A program made the translations under genes and the position numbers. From contig VWND01000012.1 of the NCBI GenBank assembly GCA_009599575.1, forward strand, positions 744,001 to 808,000: a stretch of 64,000 nt of DNA. The letters run 5' to 3'. The notes under the pieces are model-generated. The model was given only the letters and a program-made list of their open reading frames with translations, did not search any database and was not told the origin of the DNA. Source of the DNA: Blumeriella jaapii. Its lineage: Eukaryota > Ascomycota > Leotiomycetes > Helotiales > Drepanopezizaceae. Within the stretch, counting starts at the first letter, position 1. The number at the start of each line of letters is the position of its first letter. Shown here piece by piece: positions 32,407-43,715 of the stretch.

Positions 32407-33177
32407 TTTAATGATTTACGCAGGGATTTAAACTTCGGTGTTTCATTTTTATATATTCGCCGATGCATTTCTTAAATTTATAATTAAGATCGATTTCGAT
32501 ATTTCGCTATTACGGCTTAAAAGATTTCTTATATGGTGTTGTTCGCAGCTGTATTATATAAAGGACTTTTAATAGCTTTTTTTATTTTGCGCATAATTAT
32601 TAAATTACAAAAATGTAATATATTTTAAAAACGTTTGAAATTACGGTTAGGCAATTTTGAACCGTGCGAAATTTAAAGCGCGAAAGTCGCTTTTTTGTTT
32701 AAAAATAATAAATCGAATATTGGTTCGTACGCTTCGACCGTTGCGCTCGGCCTTTTTAAATTAAATCTTTTTTGATTAAACGCCTGGCGAAAACTTAATT
32801 TTTTAATTTTGCGCTTTGTGATTATGGCATTTACAATTTGCGGCTTTTTATTAAAAATAGTAAAAAAATGGCTGTACGTATATTGGCCTGAGCCACGGAA
32901 TATCGAAACCGTGGATTATATAATAATATTATATTAATTTAATTAACTTATTAAAAAACAAATTTTTTAATATATTATTTAAATGTTTGGACGCAATTTT
33001 ATTTTATTTAATTTTTTTAGAAAATATAAAGATTTTTTTAATAATTTTTTTATTAAAAACGATTTTTTTTATATTAAAAACCTTTAATTTGCAATTTCAG
33101 AAAATATTTATTCGTTTAATTCAAATCCTACCAATATTTTTACTAATATTATACACAACGACGCTTTTCGTTTTTTT
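32407..33177 (+). other. Untranslated leader of C2
   Basis: 770 bp without recognisable protein. It includes a perfect 6-bp hairpin CCACGG/CCGTGG (32893-32898 and 32909-32914). A priming site complementary to a known tRNA could not be recognised. Confidence 0.5.
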
Positions 33178-34250
33178 ATGCGAGGCCGCATGCCCCTTTC
33201 TGGCTTTTTTGGTGCATTTTCATTTAGTGGCGCCAATATTACCGATTTTATCGAAAAATATATAAAAACTTATAAAGATTTCGGAGTTTTTGAAACTGAA
33301 ATGTTCGATAAACTTTTTCGTTATTATAACCTAATTATTAAAAATATTATTAAATCGATAAATAAATAAAAAGTTATTAAGGCTCGAAATTGGCGTAAGC
33401 TAGTTAAAGCTTTGAAATCGGAATTCCGAAACTACGATCGCTAGCAAATTCGCGATATTATCGCTTTTTTTAAACAGTTTGTTATAATAATTCGCTAAGC
33501 TAAAAAACTTAAGGCATATTATCGTATTTATACGAGGGGTTTTAACGTTTTCGTTAATAAAAAAGTTTTAAGCGAAATTAAATAAGAAAAATTGTTTTTA
33601 TTTGGCTTTCCAACCAGTATTCGCAATAAGATTATTAAGCATTTTAAAATTGATAAATAAAACTTTGAAACTTTCGATTAGTATTTTAAATTTGTGAAAT
33701 TCGTTTTTAAACAAAACCAAAGCGAACGTATTATCGAAATTATAAACCAAAAGAAATCTTTTTTTATTTATAAAAAAAACGTGGAAGCTTTAATGTAAAA
33801 ATACGTTTAGTTATTAAAAATAACCGAAATCGCCAAAAAAAAATTAATTACTTTATTATTTAATCGTTTTACAAAACTTATTAGCTTGAAAAAGCTTAAT
33901 AAAAATATCGAAACTTTCGTATTAAAATTTACCGATATTAAAATTGAAGGATTTTAAAACAAAATCGAAGGTTTTATACAATAGCAGAAAAAACTTTTTT
34001 ACGTTAATTCGGATAATAAAAACGATTAAAATAGCTTTTATAATAATTACTTTTTTTAAAATGCGCGAAGCGATCAGTTTCGTTAAGCTACCGTAAAAGT
34101 AATAGCTGCTTAATAGCAACTTTTTTATACTAGCGATCAGAATTAGCGAAATATTAATTATAATAACGATTATTAAAAAAAAAGAGAAAACCAACGCGAA
34201 AACCAAAATCGCGGTTACTAAAATGGTAAAAGTAATTATTAAAACAGATT
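33178..34250 (+). pseudogene. gag: Degenerate gag of C2
   Basis: The open piece 33178-33369 reads FGAFSFSGANITDFIEKYIK and continues ETEMFDKLFRYYN. Beyond the stop the same frame gives FRNYDR, AYYRIYTRGFN, KLFLFGFPTSIRNKIIKHF and ERIIEIIN. This is the capsid layout of fungal Ty3/gypsy Gag proteins (F.G.N...FL..Y, then a GFP..IR segment). The proposed start ATG at 33178 is preceded by AT-rich leader. Stops at former Gln/Arg/Trp codons. Confidence 0.8.
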
Positions 34251-35220
34251 TCGTAGTTTTAAATATAGGTTTTGTAATAATAAAAAAATTTACTGCGAAG
34301 AATTTTATATTCGCTTAAAATGCAAAGCATTTAATTTTTGTATAAATAATAGAATTTGTTATATTAATAAATACGGAGTTATTTGCTTCGGATCGACGGA
34401 AGCAGAAATAAGCCTTTTTAACAAAGCTGAAAATCAGAGCTGGTTAAATACTATTCGCTTAAAAATAAAAAGTACAGAATGGAACGATTGCTTAGAAAAC
34501 AGAAAGAATGTAAAAACGATTTTTATTAATAAAAAAAAAAAATTTCAGAAAGCGTACTAATTAAAAAGAAAATTTTTATTTTAAACGTAAATAAAATTTA
34601 AATATATAAATAAAAACAAATGCATATATTACTAATGCAATTATCGCATTTGCAAATATTATAGCTGTATAATTAAACCAGCGAATTATAAGAAAGCAAA
34701 ATGCTTTTGTTTTATTCGCTAAATCAACTGATGTAAAAAAAAACGTTAGAATCGAAAAAAAAAAAAATTTTGAAATTCGAAAAGAAATCGATAAAATTAT
34801 TAAAAAAACGCTTATAATAAAAGAAATTAACGACGATATAAAAAATATCGACACCGATATTTCGGTTCAAATTATTTAAAAAATACTAGTTTTTAAACGC
34901 TTATTATTAATGCGAAGCGAGAAATAAATCGACAAATATATTAGCTTCGAAGCCGTCGACGAAGTTATTAAAAGAATTATAAAATAAAAAATTAAATTGA
35001 AATTCAGCGATTTATTTAGCATAAAAGAGAGATTCGATAAAATTATTAATAAATAAATCTTTGTATTAAAAAAAAAAGAAAAAGTTAAAATTATTCGAAA
35101 AGAAAACGATTTTAAATTAAAAAAAAATCAGAAAGAAATTTACAATATCGCAATCAATTTAGCCGATAAAAAGAAATCTTCGGAAAAAGTCAGCTTTTTG
35201 GCTCTCGTTATAAAAATTTA
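34250..35220 (+). pseudogene. Cys-His region and acidic/basic linker of C2
   Basis: Around 34260-34420 the frame has C-N-N-K-K-I-Y-C, RLKC and ICYINKYGVICFGSTEAE, a decayed zinc knuckle followed by a conserved segment of this clade. The following 800 bp are highly charged, very A-rich, and full of stops; open frames on the other strand here are shadows. Confidence 0.6.
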
Positions 35221-35229
35221 AAAGTTAAA

Positions 35230-35600
35230 ACGACGAAACTGCTTTTACACGGCTATAAAAATATTAAAAATAAAAATAATGCTTAAAAAAAGTACGACCG
35301 TTTTCGTTTTATTCGATAATAAAACCGATATCAATTGCATAAATTAAAAAATTGCCGAAGCTAATAGCGTTCCGATTATTACCGATAAACGAATAATTTA
35401 TATTATCGTTAATAGAAATACAATTGAGTTTGACGGAATTATACGAAATATAAAAATCGACGTTAAAAATATTATTATTTATAAAAACTTTTTAATAATA
35501 AAAAAATGCTTTTATTTTATTATTTTTGAAATGCTTTGGATTTTGGAAAGTCTCGTCAGTTTTAAATATACCGAAAACGGCCAAATAAAAGCTTTTTTTT
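35230..35600 (+). pseudogene. Degenerate aspartic protease of C2
   Basis: The site reads L-F-D-N-K-T-D-I-N-C-I-N with the catalytic Asp at 35315-35317 and Gly as Lys. FLIIKKCFYF follows, a hydrophobic strand region. Same reading in C1 at 20664. Confidence 0.68.
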
Positions 35601-35756
35601 AAAATTGAAACCGATTTTTTTAAAATCAAATCACCGTCGCCGGCGATAAAGTTTTTTTAATCGACGTTTTATCAAAAAACGAATAACCGGCTTTGGTTTT
35701 AAAACAAACGCTGAGCTGTAATAAAACTTGGAAAATACTCGGCTAAAAGCATTTAC

Positions 35757-35786
35757 GTCGCTAATCGAAATGGCACCGCGAATAAA
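35757..35786 (+). repeat. 30-nt palindromic motif, C2 protease-RT linker
   Basis: GTCGCTAATCGAAAT then GGCACCGCGAATAAA; one of the least mutated copies and the closest to the family A form (16463-16492). Confidence 0.85.
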
Positions 35787-36019
35787 AATGGCTAATATTA
35801 ATATTTTTGGCTATTAATTCGGAAATAAAAGTTTCGAAAATTTCGTTTTTATATTAAATAAATCCGATTTATATATTTTATTTTTTTGTATTAATATTAG
35901 CATTTTTTATAAGCGCAAAGCTAATAAAATACGATTCGTAAATTTTAGTAAATTCGATAGAAATATTTCCGAAAAAATAAACGATTAATTCGAAAAAAAC
36001 GAAGTAATAAAATTATTTT

Positions 36020-36870
36020 AATTAGTTATTAGCGAGCTCGAAAAATTTATCACCGGCCGATTTTCCAATTTATTATTTGACAGCCGATTTATAAAAAAAC
36101 GATTTGATAATTTAGCAATCGGAATTTAATTTTTGTTAAAAAAAAAAAAAATTTTATACGAAGTTTTACGCAACCGAAAAAAGATTATAGCTTTCGATTT
36201 TACCGAAATGGGCTAATTTAGCTTTAACGTTACGTTTTAAATCGATATTAAAACCGTGTTTTACGAAGTCTGGCAAAAAAAGACTTTTTCAGTTTCCAAA
36301 GCTTTTCAGAATAAAATAGTCGAAATGCTGAAAAAGCGAATTAAATAAAGGATTTTCGAATTCTGCCACGGCTTATACAAAAACAAATGGTTTATCGTTG
36401 CGAAAAAAAAAAAAACATTTACAGATTTATTATCGCAATCGTCGAAATAAACAAAATAACGATACGAAACGCTAACGTGTTATTTAACGTCGATTAATTT
36501 TCGAATAAATTCGCAAAACTGACGATCGCTTTTTTTTTCGATCTGTTTTTAGGCTACGATTATTTAATATTTAATTTACGATTTCGAAATATAACGGCAA
36601 TTTAAATTTTAATCGGCTTGTTACGTATAACGAAAGTATTTATAAAAGCTATTAATTCAGTCGTTTAATTCGTAAAAGTCGTATACAAAGTTTTTATAAT
36701 TTGCATTTTTGATATTGCGCTTTTTTACGTTGACGACGTCGGAATAAAAGGCTTTAAATTATATTATAATAATAAAAAGATTTTTTTTGAAATTCGACGT
36801 TATATAATAAAATATATTTAAAATATCGATAAAATTATAATTTGCTTCGAAAAAGCCAAAGCTATTATTG
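36020..36870 (+). pseudogene. Reverse transcriptase of C2, first part, catalytic box intact
   Basis: RT segments include VEINKITIRNANVLFNVD and the palm box at 36726-36737, Y-V-D-D, followed by VGIKGFKLYYNNKKI. Both catalytic Asp are intact here, unlike C1 (Y-I-N-N). The frame still contains many stops. D interrupts it at 36871, and it resumes at 42884 with LRLKFCISEINI. Confidence 0.88.
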
Positions 36871-37044
36871 TGTAAGGGGATGAGATGTCAGTTCGTTGGT
36901 CACGTGGTCCGAAGGTCACGTTATTGTTACGTGACATCGGAGCCCGCACATATTGTATTTTAGACTTCGCGGCATTTCTAATTTAAAACCTCGTAGTTAA
37001 TGCAAATCACTTACGAACCTTTTGCTCGTTCGCACTTTTTAACA
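36871..37044 (+). repeat. 5' LTR of D
   Basis: 174 bp, TGTAAGGGGATGAG to TTTTTAACA. It contains GTCACGTGG (36899-36907) and a 7-bp inverted repeat GTCACGT...ACGTGAC (36915-36935). Much less mutated than the interior. Confidence 0.94.
36899..36935 (+). promoter_or_regulatory. Clustered CACGTG-type sites in the D LTR
   Basis: Three GTCACGT/ACGTGAC half-sites within 37 bp, one a full CACGTG. This is the binding core of bHLH factors (Cbf1/Pho4 type in yeast). The 3' LTR has the same cluster at 42733 onward. Confidence 0.5.
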
Positions 37045-37689
37045 TATTAACTATGAAACCCCCTTTGATACTTCTATTTCAGCCCTTGAGCTGAAAAGGC
37101 CTGCCAATTCTGTTTTGCTTTTGCGTATACGGAAAGTCAACAAATCTTATCGCGACAACGATTTTTACGATTTTTCAAAAATAACCCTTACGATTTTTAC
37201 GGAATTACGAAACGACAACCCTTTTTGACACAAGATTTATTTTTAAAAAACCCTGTTCTGCTTTTGCCTACATTCCGGAACGAAATACATTTTACGCTTT
37301 TTTTTTAACGGGCATTAATACCGAAAATATCGGAATTATCTAAGTTATCGGAACCCTTCAATTGCTTTATTTTAAAACACTTTAAATACCCCGATCAAAT
37401 CGTCGCCGCTCTGATCGCTAATACGAAAGCTTGCTTTTAAAAAATTTTCGATATTTTTGTTTACGCGGTAAAGCAAAACGATATAATAGTATTACTCAAA
37501 GCCAAACTAAATAATCTCGTTTAAAAGCTGAATATTCAAACGGTATAATATTGGAAAAAAAAAAGCTTTTCAAAAAAAAAAAATTTAAAACCGCGAAGCC
37601 GAGCTTGCCAACCTCCGAAAACAAGCTTTTTACCAGTCAAAATACACCGAACACTTTAAACGCAGAAAAAAAAAACATCTGTTTTTTCC

Positions 37690-38535
37690 GACCCCGATAA
37701 ATTTACAAATTCGGATGATATTAGCAACGTTACGAACTATTTTATTATTTTTTTTTAAAATATAATTTTAAAGCTTCGTTTTAATTAGAATTGATATGCG
37801 ACCGAACAAAATCGTATAAATTGCTTTTTTTTTCGCTTTTCCGATATAATTAAAAGCGCTTTACAAAAAGGTTTACGTACGGACGGCATTTTTTTTATTT
37901 AATTATTGCAAAAATAATTTAAATTTTATAATAATCGTTCGGCGTTTTTAATTAACAGATAAATGTATTTAAAAAAATTCTGTTTTTTAAATAAAGTAAT
38001 TAATTACTATTTATTTTCTTTTTTATTTGACTGGAAATTAAAAACTATATTAAATTTAATAACAAAGCCGCTATCGCTATTTTGCGCGAAGCTTTTTATT
38101 TTAATATAATTATTCGTTTGTCGTATATTAATTTTTTTAATTTAAAAACCGATTTTATTAGTTTTTGCGCTTAAATGCGCGAAACCGATATCGTTTTTCG
38201 ATAATTAAATCTTAATTATTACAAAATCGGAGGCCGTAATACGGAAATCATTTTTTCTATTTTTATATTTAAAACTGCTATTACGATTATTATTCAAAGC
38301 GATTTTATGAATTTTAGCGCTATTCAAACCAAAGCAATTATATAAATCGCAGCCGATATAGCCAAAAACAAACGCTTAATAAGTAATATCGAGAAATTAG
38401 CTCGCCGAACCTACTTTTTTGCTAATAATTTTTGCTTTTAATATGCTAGCGATAAACACCGCGCTGCTGATTGCTCCGATTTCTTTTGAATTAAAAAAGT
38501 TAAAGCCGAAGCAAAAAAGTCGGGAAACTAATTGT
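37690..38535 (+). pseudogene. gag: Degenerate gag with CCHC knuckle of D
   Basis: The frame gives FTNSDDISNVTNYF and KGLRTDGIFF, then AIQTKAI. The zinc knuckle near 38430-38475 reads C-F-stop-Y-A-S-D-K-H-R-A-A-D-C. It is CX2CX4HX4C with Gln to stop and second Cys to Tyr. Gag start not determined; sequence from 37045 is leader or early gag. Confidence 0.75.
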
Positions 38536-38599
38536 TTTTAATAATTATTATTATTAAAGACTTTTAAAAAATGGATTGAAAATATCTGTTTTGGACGGC

Positions 38600-38960
38600 G
38601 TTCCGAAATTATATTTGGTATTGCTTTGTATTATAATTACTAATAATATATATATTAAAACTTATTTCTTAAACGATTCCGGAGCTACCGATAATTTTAT
38701 TAATTATTTTTTCGTATAATACTACGAATTAACTTTTGTTTTATTTATTAATCCACGTAAACTTATCGTGGTTAACGGACGTTTTTTTATTTACGGCGAC
38801 GTTATTTATTAAGTTTTTTTTTAAATTAATATCGTCCGTTATACCAAACGAGTTATAGCTTTTATTATAATATTAAAAAAATACGATTTTATTTTAAGCA
38901 AACTTTGGCTTAAAATATATAACTTTTATATTAATTAAATTACGAATACTTTTTGTTTTA
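38600..38960 (+). pseudogene. Aspartic protease of D with intact active-site box
   Basis: Reads FLNDSGATDNFINYFF with D-S-G at 38675-38683, fully intact, then ELTFVLFINPRKLIVVNGR and an IYGDVIY segment, typical of the gypsy protease fold. Downstream frames are broken. Confidence 0.8.
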
Positions 38961-39539
38961 ATTTAGACTTTTGCCGTTTCAATTGTTTATTTCAGAATTT
39001 TTATTAATTAGCTGTTTTAGATTTAGTTTAAAAACGCTACTTTTATAAATCAATCGTTTAATCAGCCTTTTTTCGCCGTATAGGAGCTGCTGCTTTTAAT
39101 ATTTTATTTTTTTAGCCCGGAGTCGAAGTATTTTCAGCTTTATTATACGAAATCGATTAACGTTTACAAAAATTCGGCGTTATAATTAAAAACGATTTTA
39201 ATTTTGTATTATCAGAAATAAACCAGTTACGACGAGAATTTTTTTAAGCTGAACGATAATATTTATCAGCTGAATTTTACTTCGCTGAAGCCTTTTTAAA
39301 AGATATTCGTTTGGCTTTTTAAATTAAACCGTTTATCGATTTCCGAATAAAATTCTTTTAATATTATTATTATTATTTGGCCGCTTTCGATTTTATTAAA
39401 ACTGATAAACTTGCGCTTTATAAAAAAAGCGTTGATTATACGATAAAATTTCGTTTTGGCGCAGTATTTTTATACGGTTTTTTGTATAATATATTAGTTG
39501 ACGAATTTTAAGTTTTACGTAAGTTTTTAAAAAAAAACC

Positions 39540-40640
39540 TCGAGAAAGATTAAATTCGAGCTATTTTTTTTTTTTTTCCGCCGTTTTTTTTTCCAGTTTT
39601 ATTTGCAAAAAAGCCAGAAAGCGGATTACGTTTTTGCGTCGATTATAAAGTTTTCAACGCTATAATAATCAAAAACCGGTATTTTTTGCTATTAGTTTAA
39701 AAAAACACTTTTTCGATTAAGCAAAACGAAATTTTATATTAAACTTAACGTTTTTGCCGCTTTTAATAAAATTCGAATAAAAAAAGGCTATAAATGGCTT
39801 ATTGCGTTTAATACGAAATACGGTTTATTCGAATCGTTGGTTATGCTTTTCGGTTTATACAACGCTTTTGCCACTTTTCAATTTCGCATAAACGATATTT
39901 TACGATTTTATTTAAATATCTTTTACATAGCTTATATAAACGATATTTTAATTTATTTAAACGATTTTTAAAAATATAAAAAACACGTTAATTTCGTTTT
40001 TTAAGCTTTTTCCGACGCTGGCCTGCAATTGAATATAAAAAAATGCGAATTTAAAATTTAAAAAGTCGTTTATTTAAGGATAATTATTTTTATTACTGGA
40101 ATTAAAATGGATTTTAAAAAGTTGGAAGCTATTATTAGCTAAAACTTTTTTTTTAACGTTAAAAACGTATAAGCGTTTTTAAGTTTTGCAAATTTTTACC
40201 GACGCTTTATTAAAGGTTTTTTTCGCATCGTTATTTCTTTGGTAAATCTGACGAAAAAAAATATTAAATAAGATTTTAATAATAATTATATTAAAGCTTT
40301 CGAGTTTTTAAAATCAGCTTTTACGATTGCATTTACGTTGTTTTATTTTATTTTTGATAAAAAGATATTTGTTAAAATTAACGCTTTTAATTACGTTTTT
40401 TTAAGGATTTTTTTTTAAAAAAACGATGCAAAAGTATTTTATCTAATCGTTTTTATATCGAAGAAATTCGATTCAGCCGATTATAATTACGAAATTTATA
40501 ATAAAAAACTTTTCGTTATTATATATTGCTTCGAAAGTTAGCGAGCCGAATTACAAAAAGCTGTTTATTTAATTCGAATATTTACAAACCACCGAAACTT
40601 GGAATATTTTATAACGACTAAGCAATTTAATAAGCGTTAA
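39540..40640 (+). pseudogene. Degenerate RT and RNase H of D
   Basis: [21 protein letters not shown] at 39600-39665 is RT motif 1-2. The active-site box at 39933-39944 is Y-I-N-D (first Asp to Asn). RT connection (FCKFLPTLY) near 40190. RNase H begins about 40370 (KINAFNYVF), with NKKLFVII, and ends in KPDFLTRR near 40735. Confidence 0.85.
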
Positions 40641-40929
40641 ATACGTTAAAGCGAATTTTTAGCTGGTTTTAATTTTATAATTATATTTAGATTTGAAAAA
40701 CAAAATAGCAAACCTGACTTTTTAACCCGACGTTTTTTAAAATCTTTTTTAGAACTTTTCAAACGAAAAAATTCAGTTCCAAAACTAAGCTTTTTTTAAA
40801 AAATATTATTTGATCGAAGTTTTAACCGTTTTTCCAATTTCGCTAAAATAATCCGAAGCAGACGACGAAAAGCTTTTACGACTTTTGGATAAATACTATT
40901 TTATTAACAAGCTATAAATCGCTATTAAA

Positions 40930-41780
40930 AAAGAAATGCTTAAATCAAAAGATATTTCGAAATTTAAAACGTTACAACTTTTTAAATACGTTATACGCAA
41001 TAATAAGTTGTATTTCCGAAATCGATTTTACGTTTTCGATATATCGAATTTAAACGTTTTTATTTGTACCTGGCTTTTATAAATGGCTTATAATTTAGTA
41101 AAAACAGGCTATTTTGGCAAAAACAAATTTTACGAAATTATTAATAAGAATTATTATTAGCTATTGGTTTTCGAAAATTGCAAAAGATTTGTTCGCAATT
41201 GCAACGGCTGCGCTCGCAATACAGGTATTAATTAACGCTATTAAAAACTTTTCAAACTTTTGCTTATTTTTTACGCCGTTGGAGCTATATATCAATCGAT
41301 TTTATAAGCTTTTTTCCAGTAAAAAAGCATAAAAGTCGAAACAATTTGATTATAATAATAATTTATCGTTTTATTAAAAAACGATATTATACAGCTTGTT
41401 ATATAATTATAAAAGCGACAGATTTAGCCAAGTTGTTTTGCAAAAATATTTAGCGTTTATATAATTTTTCCGATTTTATAATTTTAAACCGAAGTTTTTT
41501 ATTTGTTTTACAATTTTGGAAAGCTATTAATTACCGTTTCGGAACTAATATTACGCTATCCATCAGCTTTTATTTCGAAACAAACGGCCAAACTGAAAAC
41601 GCGAACGCTTATTTATTGTTTTATTTAAAACAATTCGTCGAATACGCTTAAGAAAATTGAAAAAACTGGCTTTTTCTAGCTGAATTCGCAGCGAATAACG
41701 TTATAAACGCTTTTACCGGAATTTTCTTTTTTTACGCTAACAAAAGCTTTTACTTCCGAATAAGCTTTTTTTTATTTAAA
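40930..41780 (+). pseudogene. Degenerate integrase of D
   Basis: The zinc-binding region is around 41090-41230 (NKFYEIINKNYYW, then CKRFVRNCNGCAR in one frame, with both Cys of the pair kept). The rve core follows with AVGAIYQSIL, FYLFYNFGKLL, RYPSAFISKQTAKL and a WxxFLxLAEFAxNN-like region near 41670-41700. Multiple stops. Confidence 0.8.
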
Positions 41781-41959
41781 TTTATTTTAAATTTTACTTT
41801 ACGCATTTTGCGAATGGCAAATACAAAAAGAAACGACTTCGCTAACAAAATAAAAAAGTTAAAATTATTTTTACGTACAAATCTGATTTTAGCGTTAGCC
41901 GATCAGAAACATTATTTTAATTAACAACGCTAATCAGCTTTTGCTTACAAAATTGGAAA

Positions 41960-42683
41960 TACCGTGTTTTTTAATAAACGTAATATAATTTCTATCAGAT
42001 TAATTAAAAAACTAAATAACAAATTCTACGGTTTTTACAAAATCGCCGAAATTCTAGGCTTTTACAATTACAGGCTGAAATTATTTTTCGAGCAAAAACT
42101 ATTATATTTTGTTTTTTATATTAATTTGCTTAAATTTGCTTACAACGACCTTTTTCCAGAGCAGAAAAACCTTTTTCTTTTATTTGTTTTTATCGACGCA
42201 AACGGAAGCTTGCTATAAGTTATAAACGCCATTTTTAATTCTAAACGAAATCTTAACTTTTTTTATTTAATATAATAGCGTGGCTATAACGCCGAAAACC
42301 AGTTTTAAAAACCATTAAAAAACGTTATTAACGCATACAATTTTATAACAGAATTCGCTATCCGTTTTCTTTAGAAACTTTATCCGACCAAATCAGAATT
42401 AGCTAAAGCCAGAATTGCTAACAAAAAACATATTAAATCGATAAATAACGAAAATAAGCTTTTATTATCGAAAAAAACTTTTACAACTGTTATCAAACAC
42501 AAAACGACTATTATTAATTTTTCTTTTATTATAAAAACACCAGTTGTTTTGCTTCCGAAACTAAAAAAGCCTGCTTTTTCTTTTTCTACTATTCCAGCCG
42601 AATTTCGTACTCGTTTACAAACACGCTTTGCGAACAAAGCTCGATTTATAAAAGTAGATTTCGACGACGAAGAAATTAAATAA
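41960..42683 (+). pseudogene. Integrase C-terminus and chromodomain of D
   Basis: Open at 41964-42218: IKKLNNKFYGFYKIAEILG is the GPY/F region and YFVFYINLLKF the HPVFH-like segment. The chromodomain follows at about 42215-42350: VINAIFNSKRNLNFFYLI, two stops at former Lys/Trp codons, RGYNAENQF, KPLKNVINAYNFI. The protein tail ends EFRTRLQTRF...DFDDEEIK with stop TAA 42681-42683. The chromodomain assigns D to the chromoviruses. Confidence 0.87.
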
Positions 42684-42704
42684 AAAATGGAAAGAAGGAC
42701 CATA
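42684..42704 (+). other. Polypurine tract of D
   Basis: AAATGGAAAGAAGGACCATA directly before the 3' LTR, the usual plus-strand primer position. Confidence 0.65.
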
Positions 42705-42878
42705 TGTAAAAAAATGAGATATCAGTTCGTTGATCACGTGGTCCGAAGGTCACGTTATTATTACGTGATATCGGAGCCCGCACATATTGTATTTTAGACT
42801 TCGCGGCATCTCTAACTTAAAACCTCGTAGTTAATGCAAATCACCTACGAACCTTCTGCTCGTTCGCACCCCTTGACA
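42705..42878 (+). repeat. 3' LTR of D
   Basis: 174 bp, same length as the 5' LTR, ending with the intact CACCCCTTGACA. Differences from the 5' LTR are mostly C/T and G/A. Confidence 0.94.
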
Positions 42879-42883
42879 TATTG

Positions 42884-43690
42884 GCCCTCGATTAAAATTT
42901 TGCATATCCGAAATAAATATCGTAAATTATATGACTGATAACGCTGGCCGCTATTTTTAACGAAAGAAAATTAAAAAGATTTGCGAATAAAAAAAGTATA
43001 AAAATATTACCGAAGCCAAAGCTTTTATTGGCGTTGTGATTTACTATCGCAATTAAATTAAAAACTTTTTTTTAAAAAGCTGTATTTATTTACGCTACGA
43101 TAAAAAAAAAATCGATTTCGTTTAAAAAAAAAAACAAAATAAAATTATAAAAATCTTTAAAAACGATTTTTTATCGGCCTTATCGTTTATGCGGATCGAT
43201 TACAGCTTAAACGCAGAAAAAATCATTTTAATTATCGACGTTAATATTTTCGGTTAGAAAATTATATTGCAATAAATCGATAAAAACAAAAAACGGCACT
43301 TTTTACGATTCGAAAGCGGCTTATAATCTTTCGCAAAAGTACGCTACGATATTACTAAACGAAAATATCGAAACGTTTTTAAAATAATAAAAAAAATAAA
43401 AAGCGAATTATACGGCGTATATTTTATTTTGAAAACAGACGCAAAAGTTTTTATCGATTAATTAAATAAAAAAGCTAATAATTTATCAAAAGCGCTCGTT
43501 ATTAATTAAATAATTTAGATGCGATTTATAAATTTCGAAATCAAATATATTAAAAAAACAATTAATATAGCGGCAAACGGCTTTTCCAAACGAAAACGTT
43601 TTTATTCGTTTGATTTCGCTGAATAAAACGAATAAAATATCGACGAATAAATCGCTAACGATATCGGCTGCTTTGTTATTTGCGCTTTGG
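42884..43690 (+). pseudogene. End of RT and RNase H of C2
   Basis: Continues C2 RT after D (LRLKFCISEINI...GRYF). RNase H: IIDVNIFG near 43215, YDITKRKYRN near 43340, FEIKYIKKTINIAANGF near 43540. Colinear with C1 22215-22960. Confidence 0.82.
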
Positions 43691-43715
43691 ATTTTATAAA
43701 ACCGAAATTATTCGC

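Larger units (their letters stand above)
36871..42878 (+). mobile_element. Family D Ty3/gypsy chromovirus, complete copy
   Basis: 6008 bp, LTRs 36871-37044 and 42705-42878, flanked by TATTG (36866-36870 and 42879-42883). It lies in the RT gene of C2, which rejoins exactly as in the uninterrupted C1 copy at 22209. Order: gag with CCHC, protease, RT, RNase H, integrase, chromodomain. It is the only family D copy in the window and the innermost insertion of its nest, yet it is RIP-mutated, so other copies must exist in the genome. Confidence 0.95.

Noticed and set aside
41690..41702. ATTCGCAGCGAAT in D as another copy of the 30-nt motif
   Set aside because: It is a short palindrome in the integrase AEFAANN region, lacks the GTCGCTA arm and the fixed 30-nt length.
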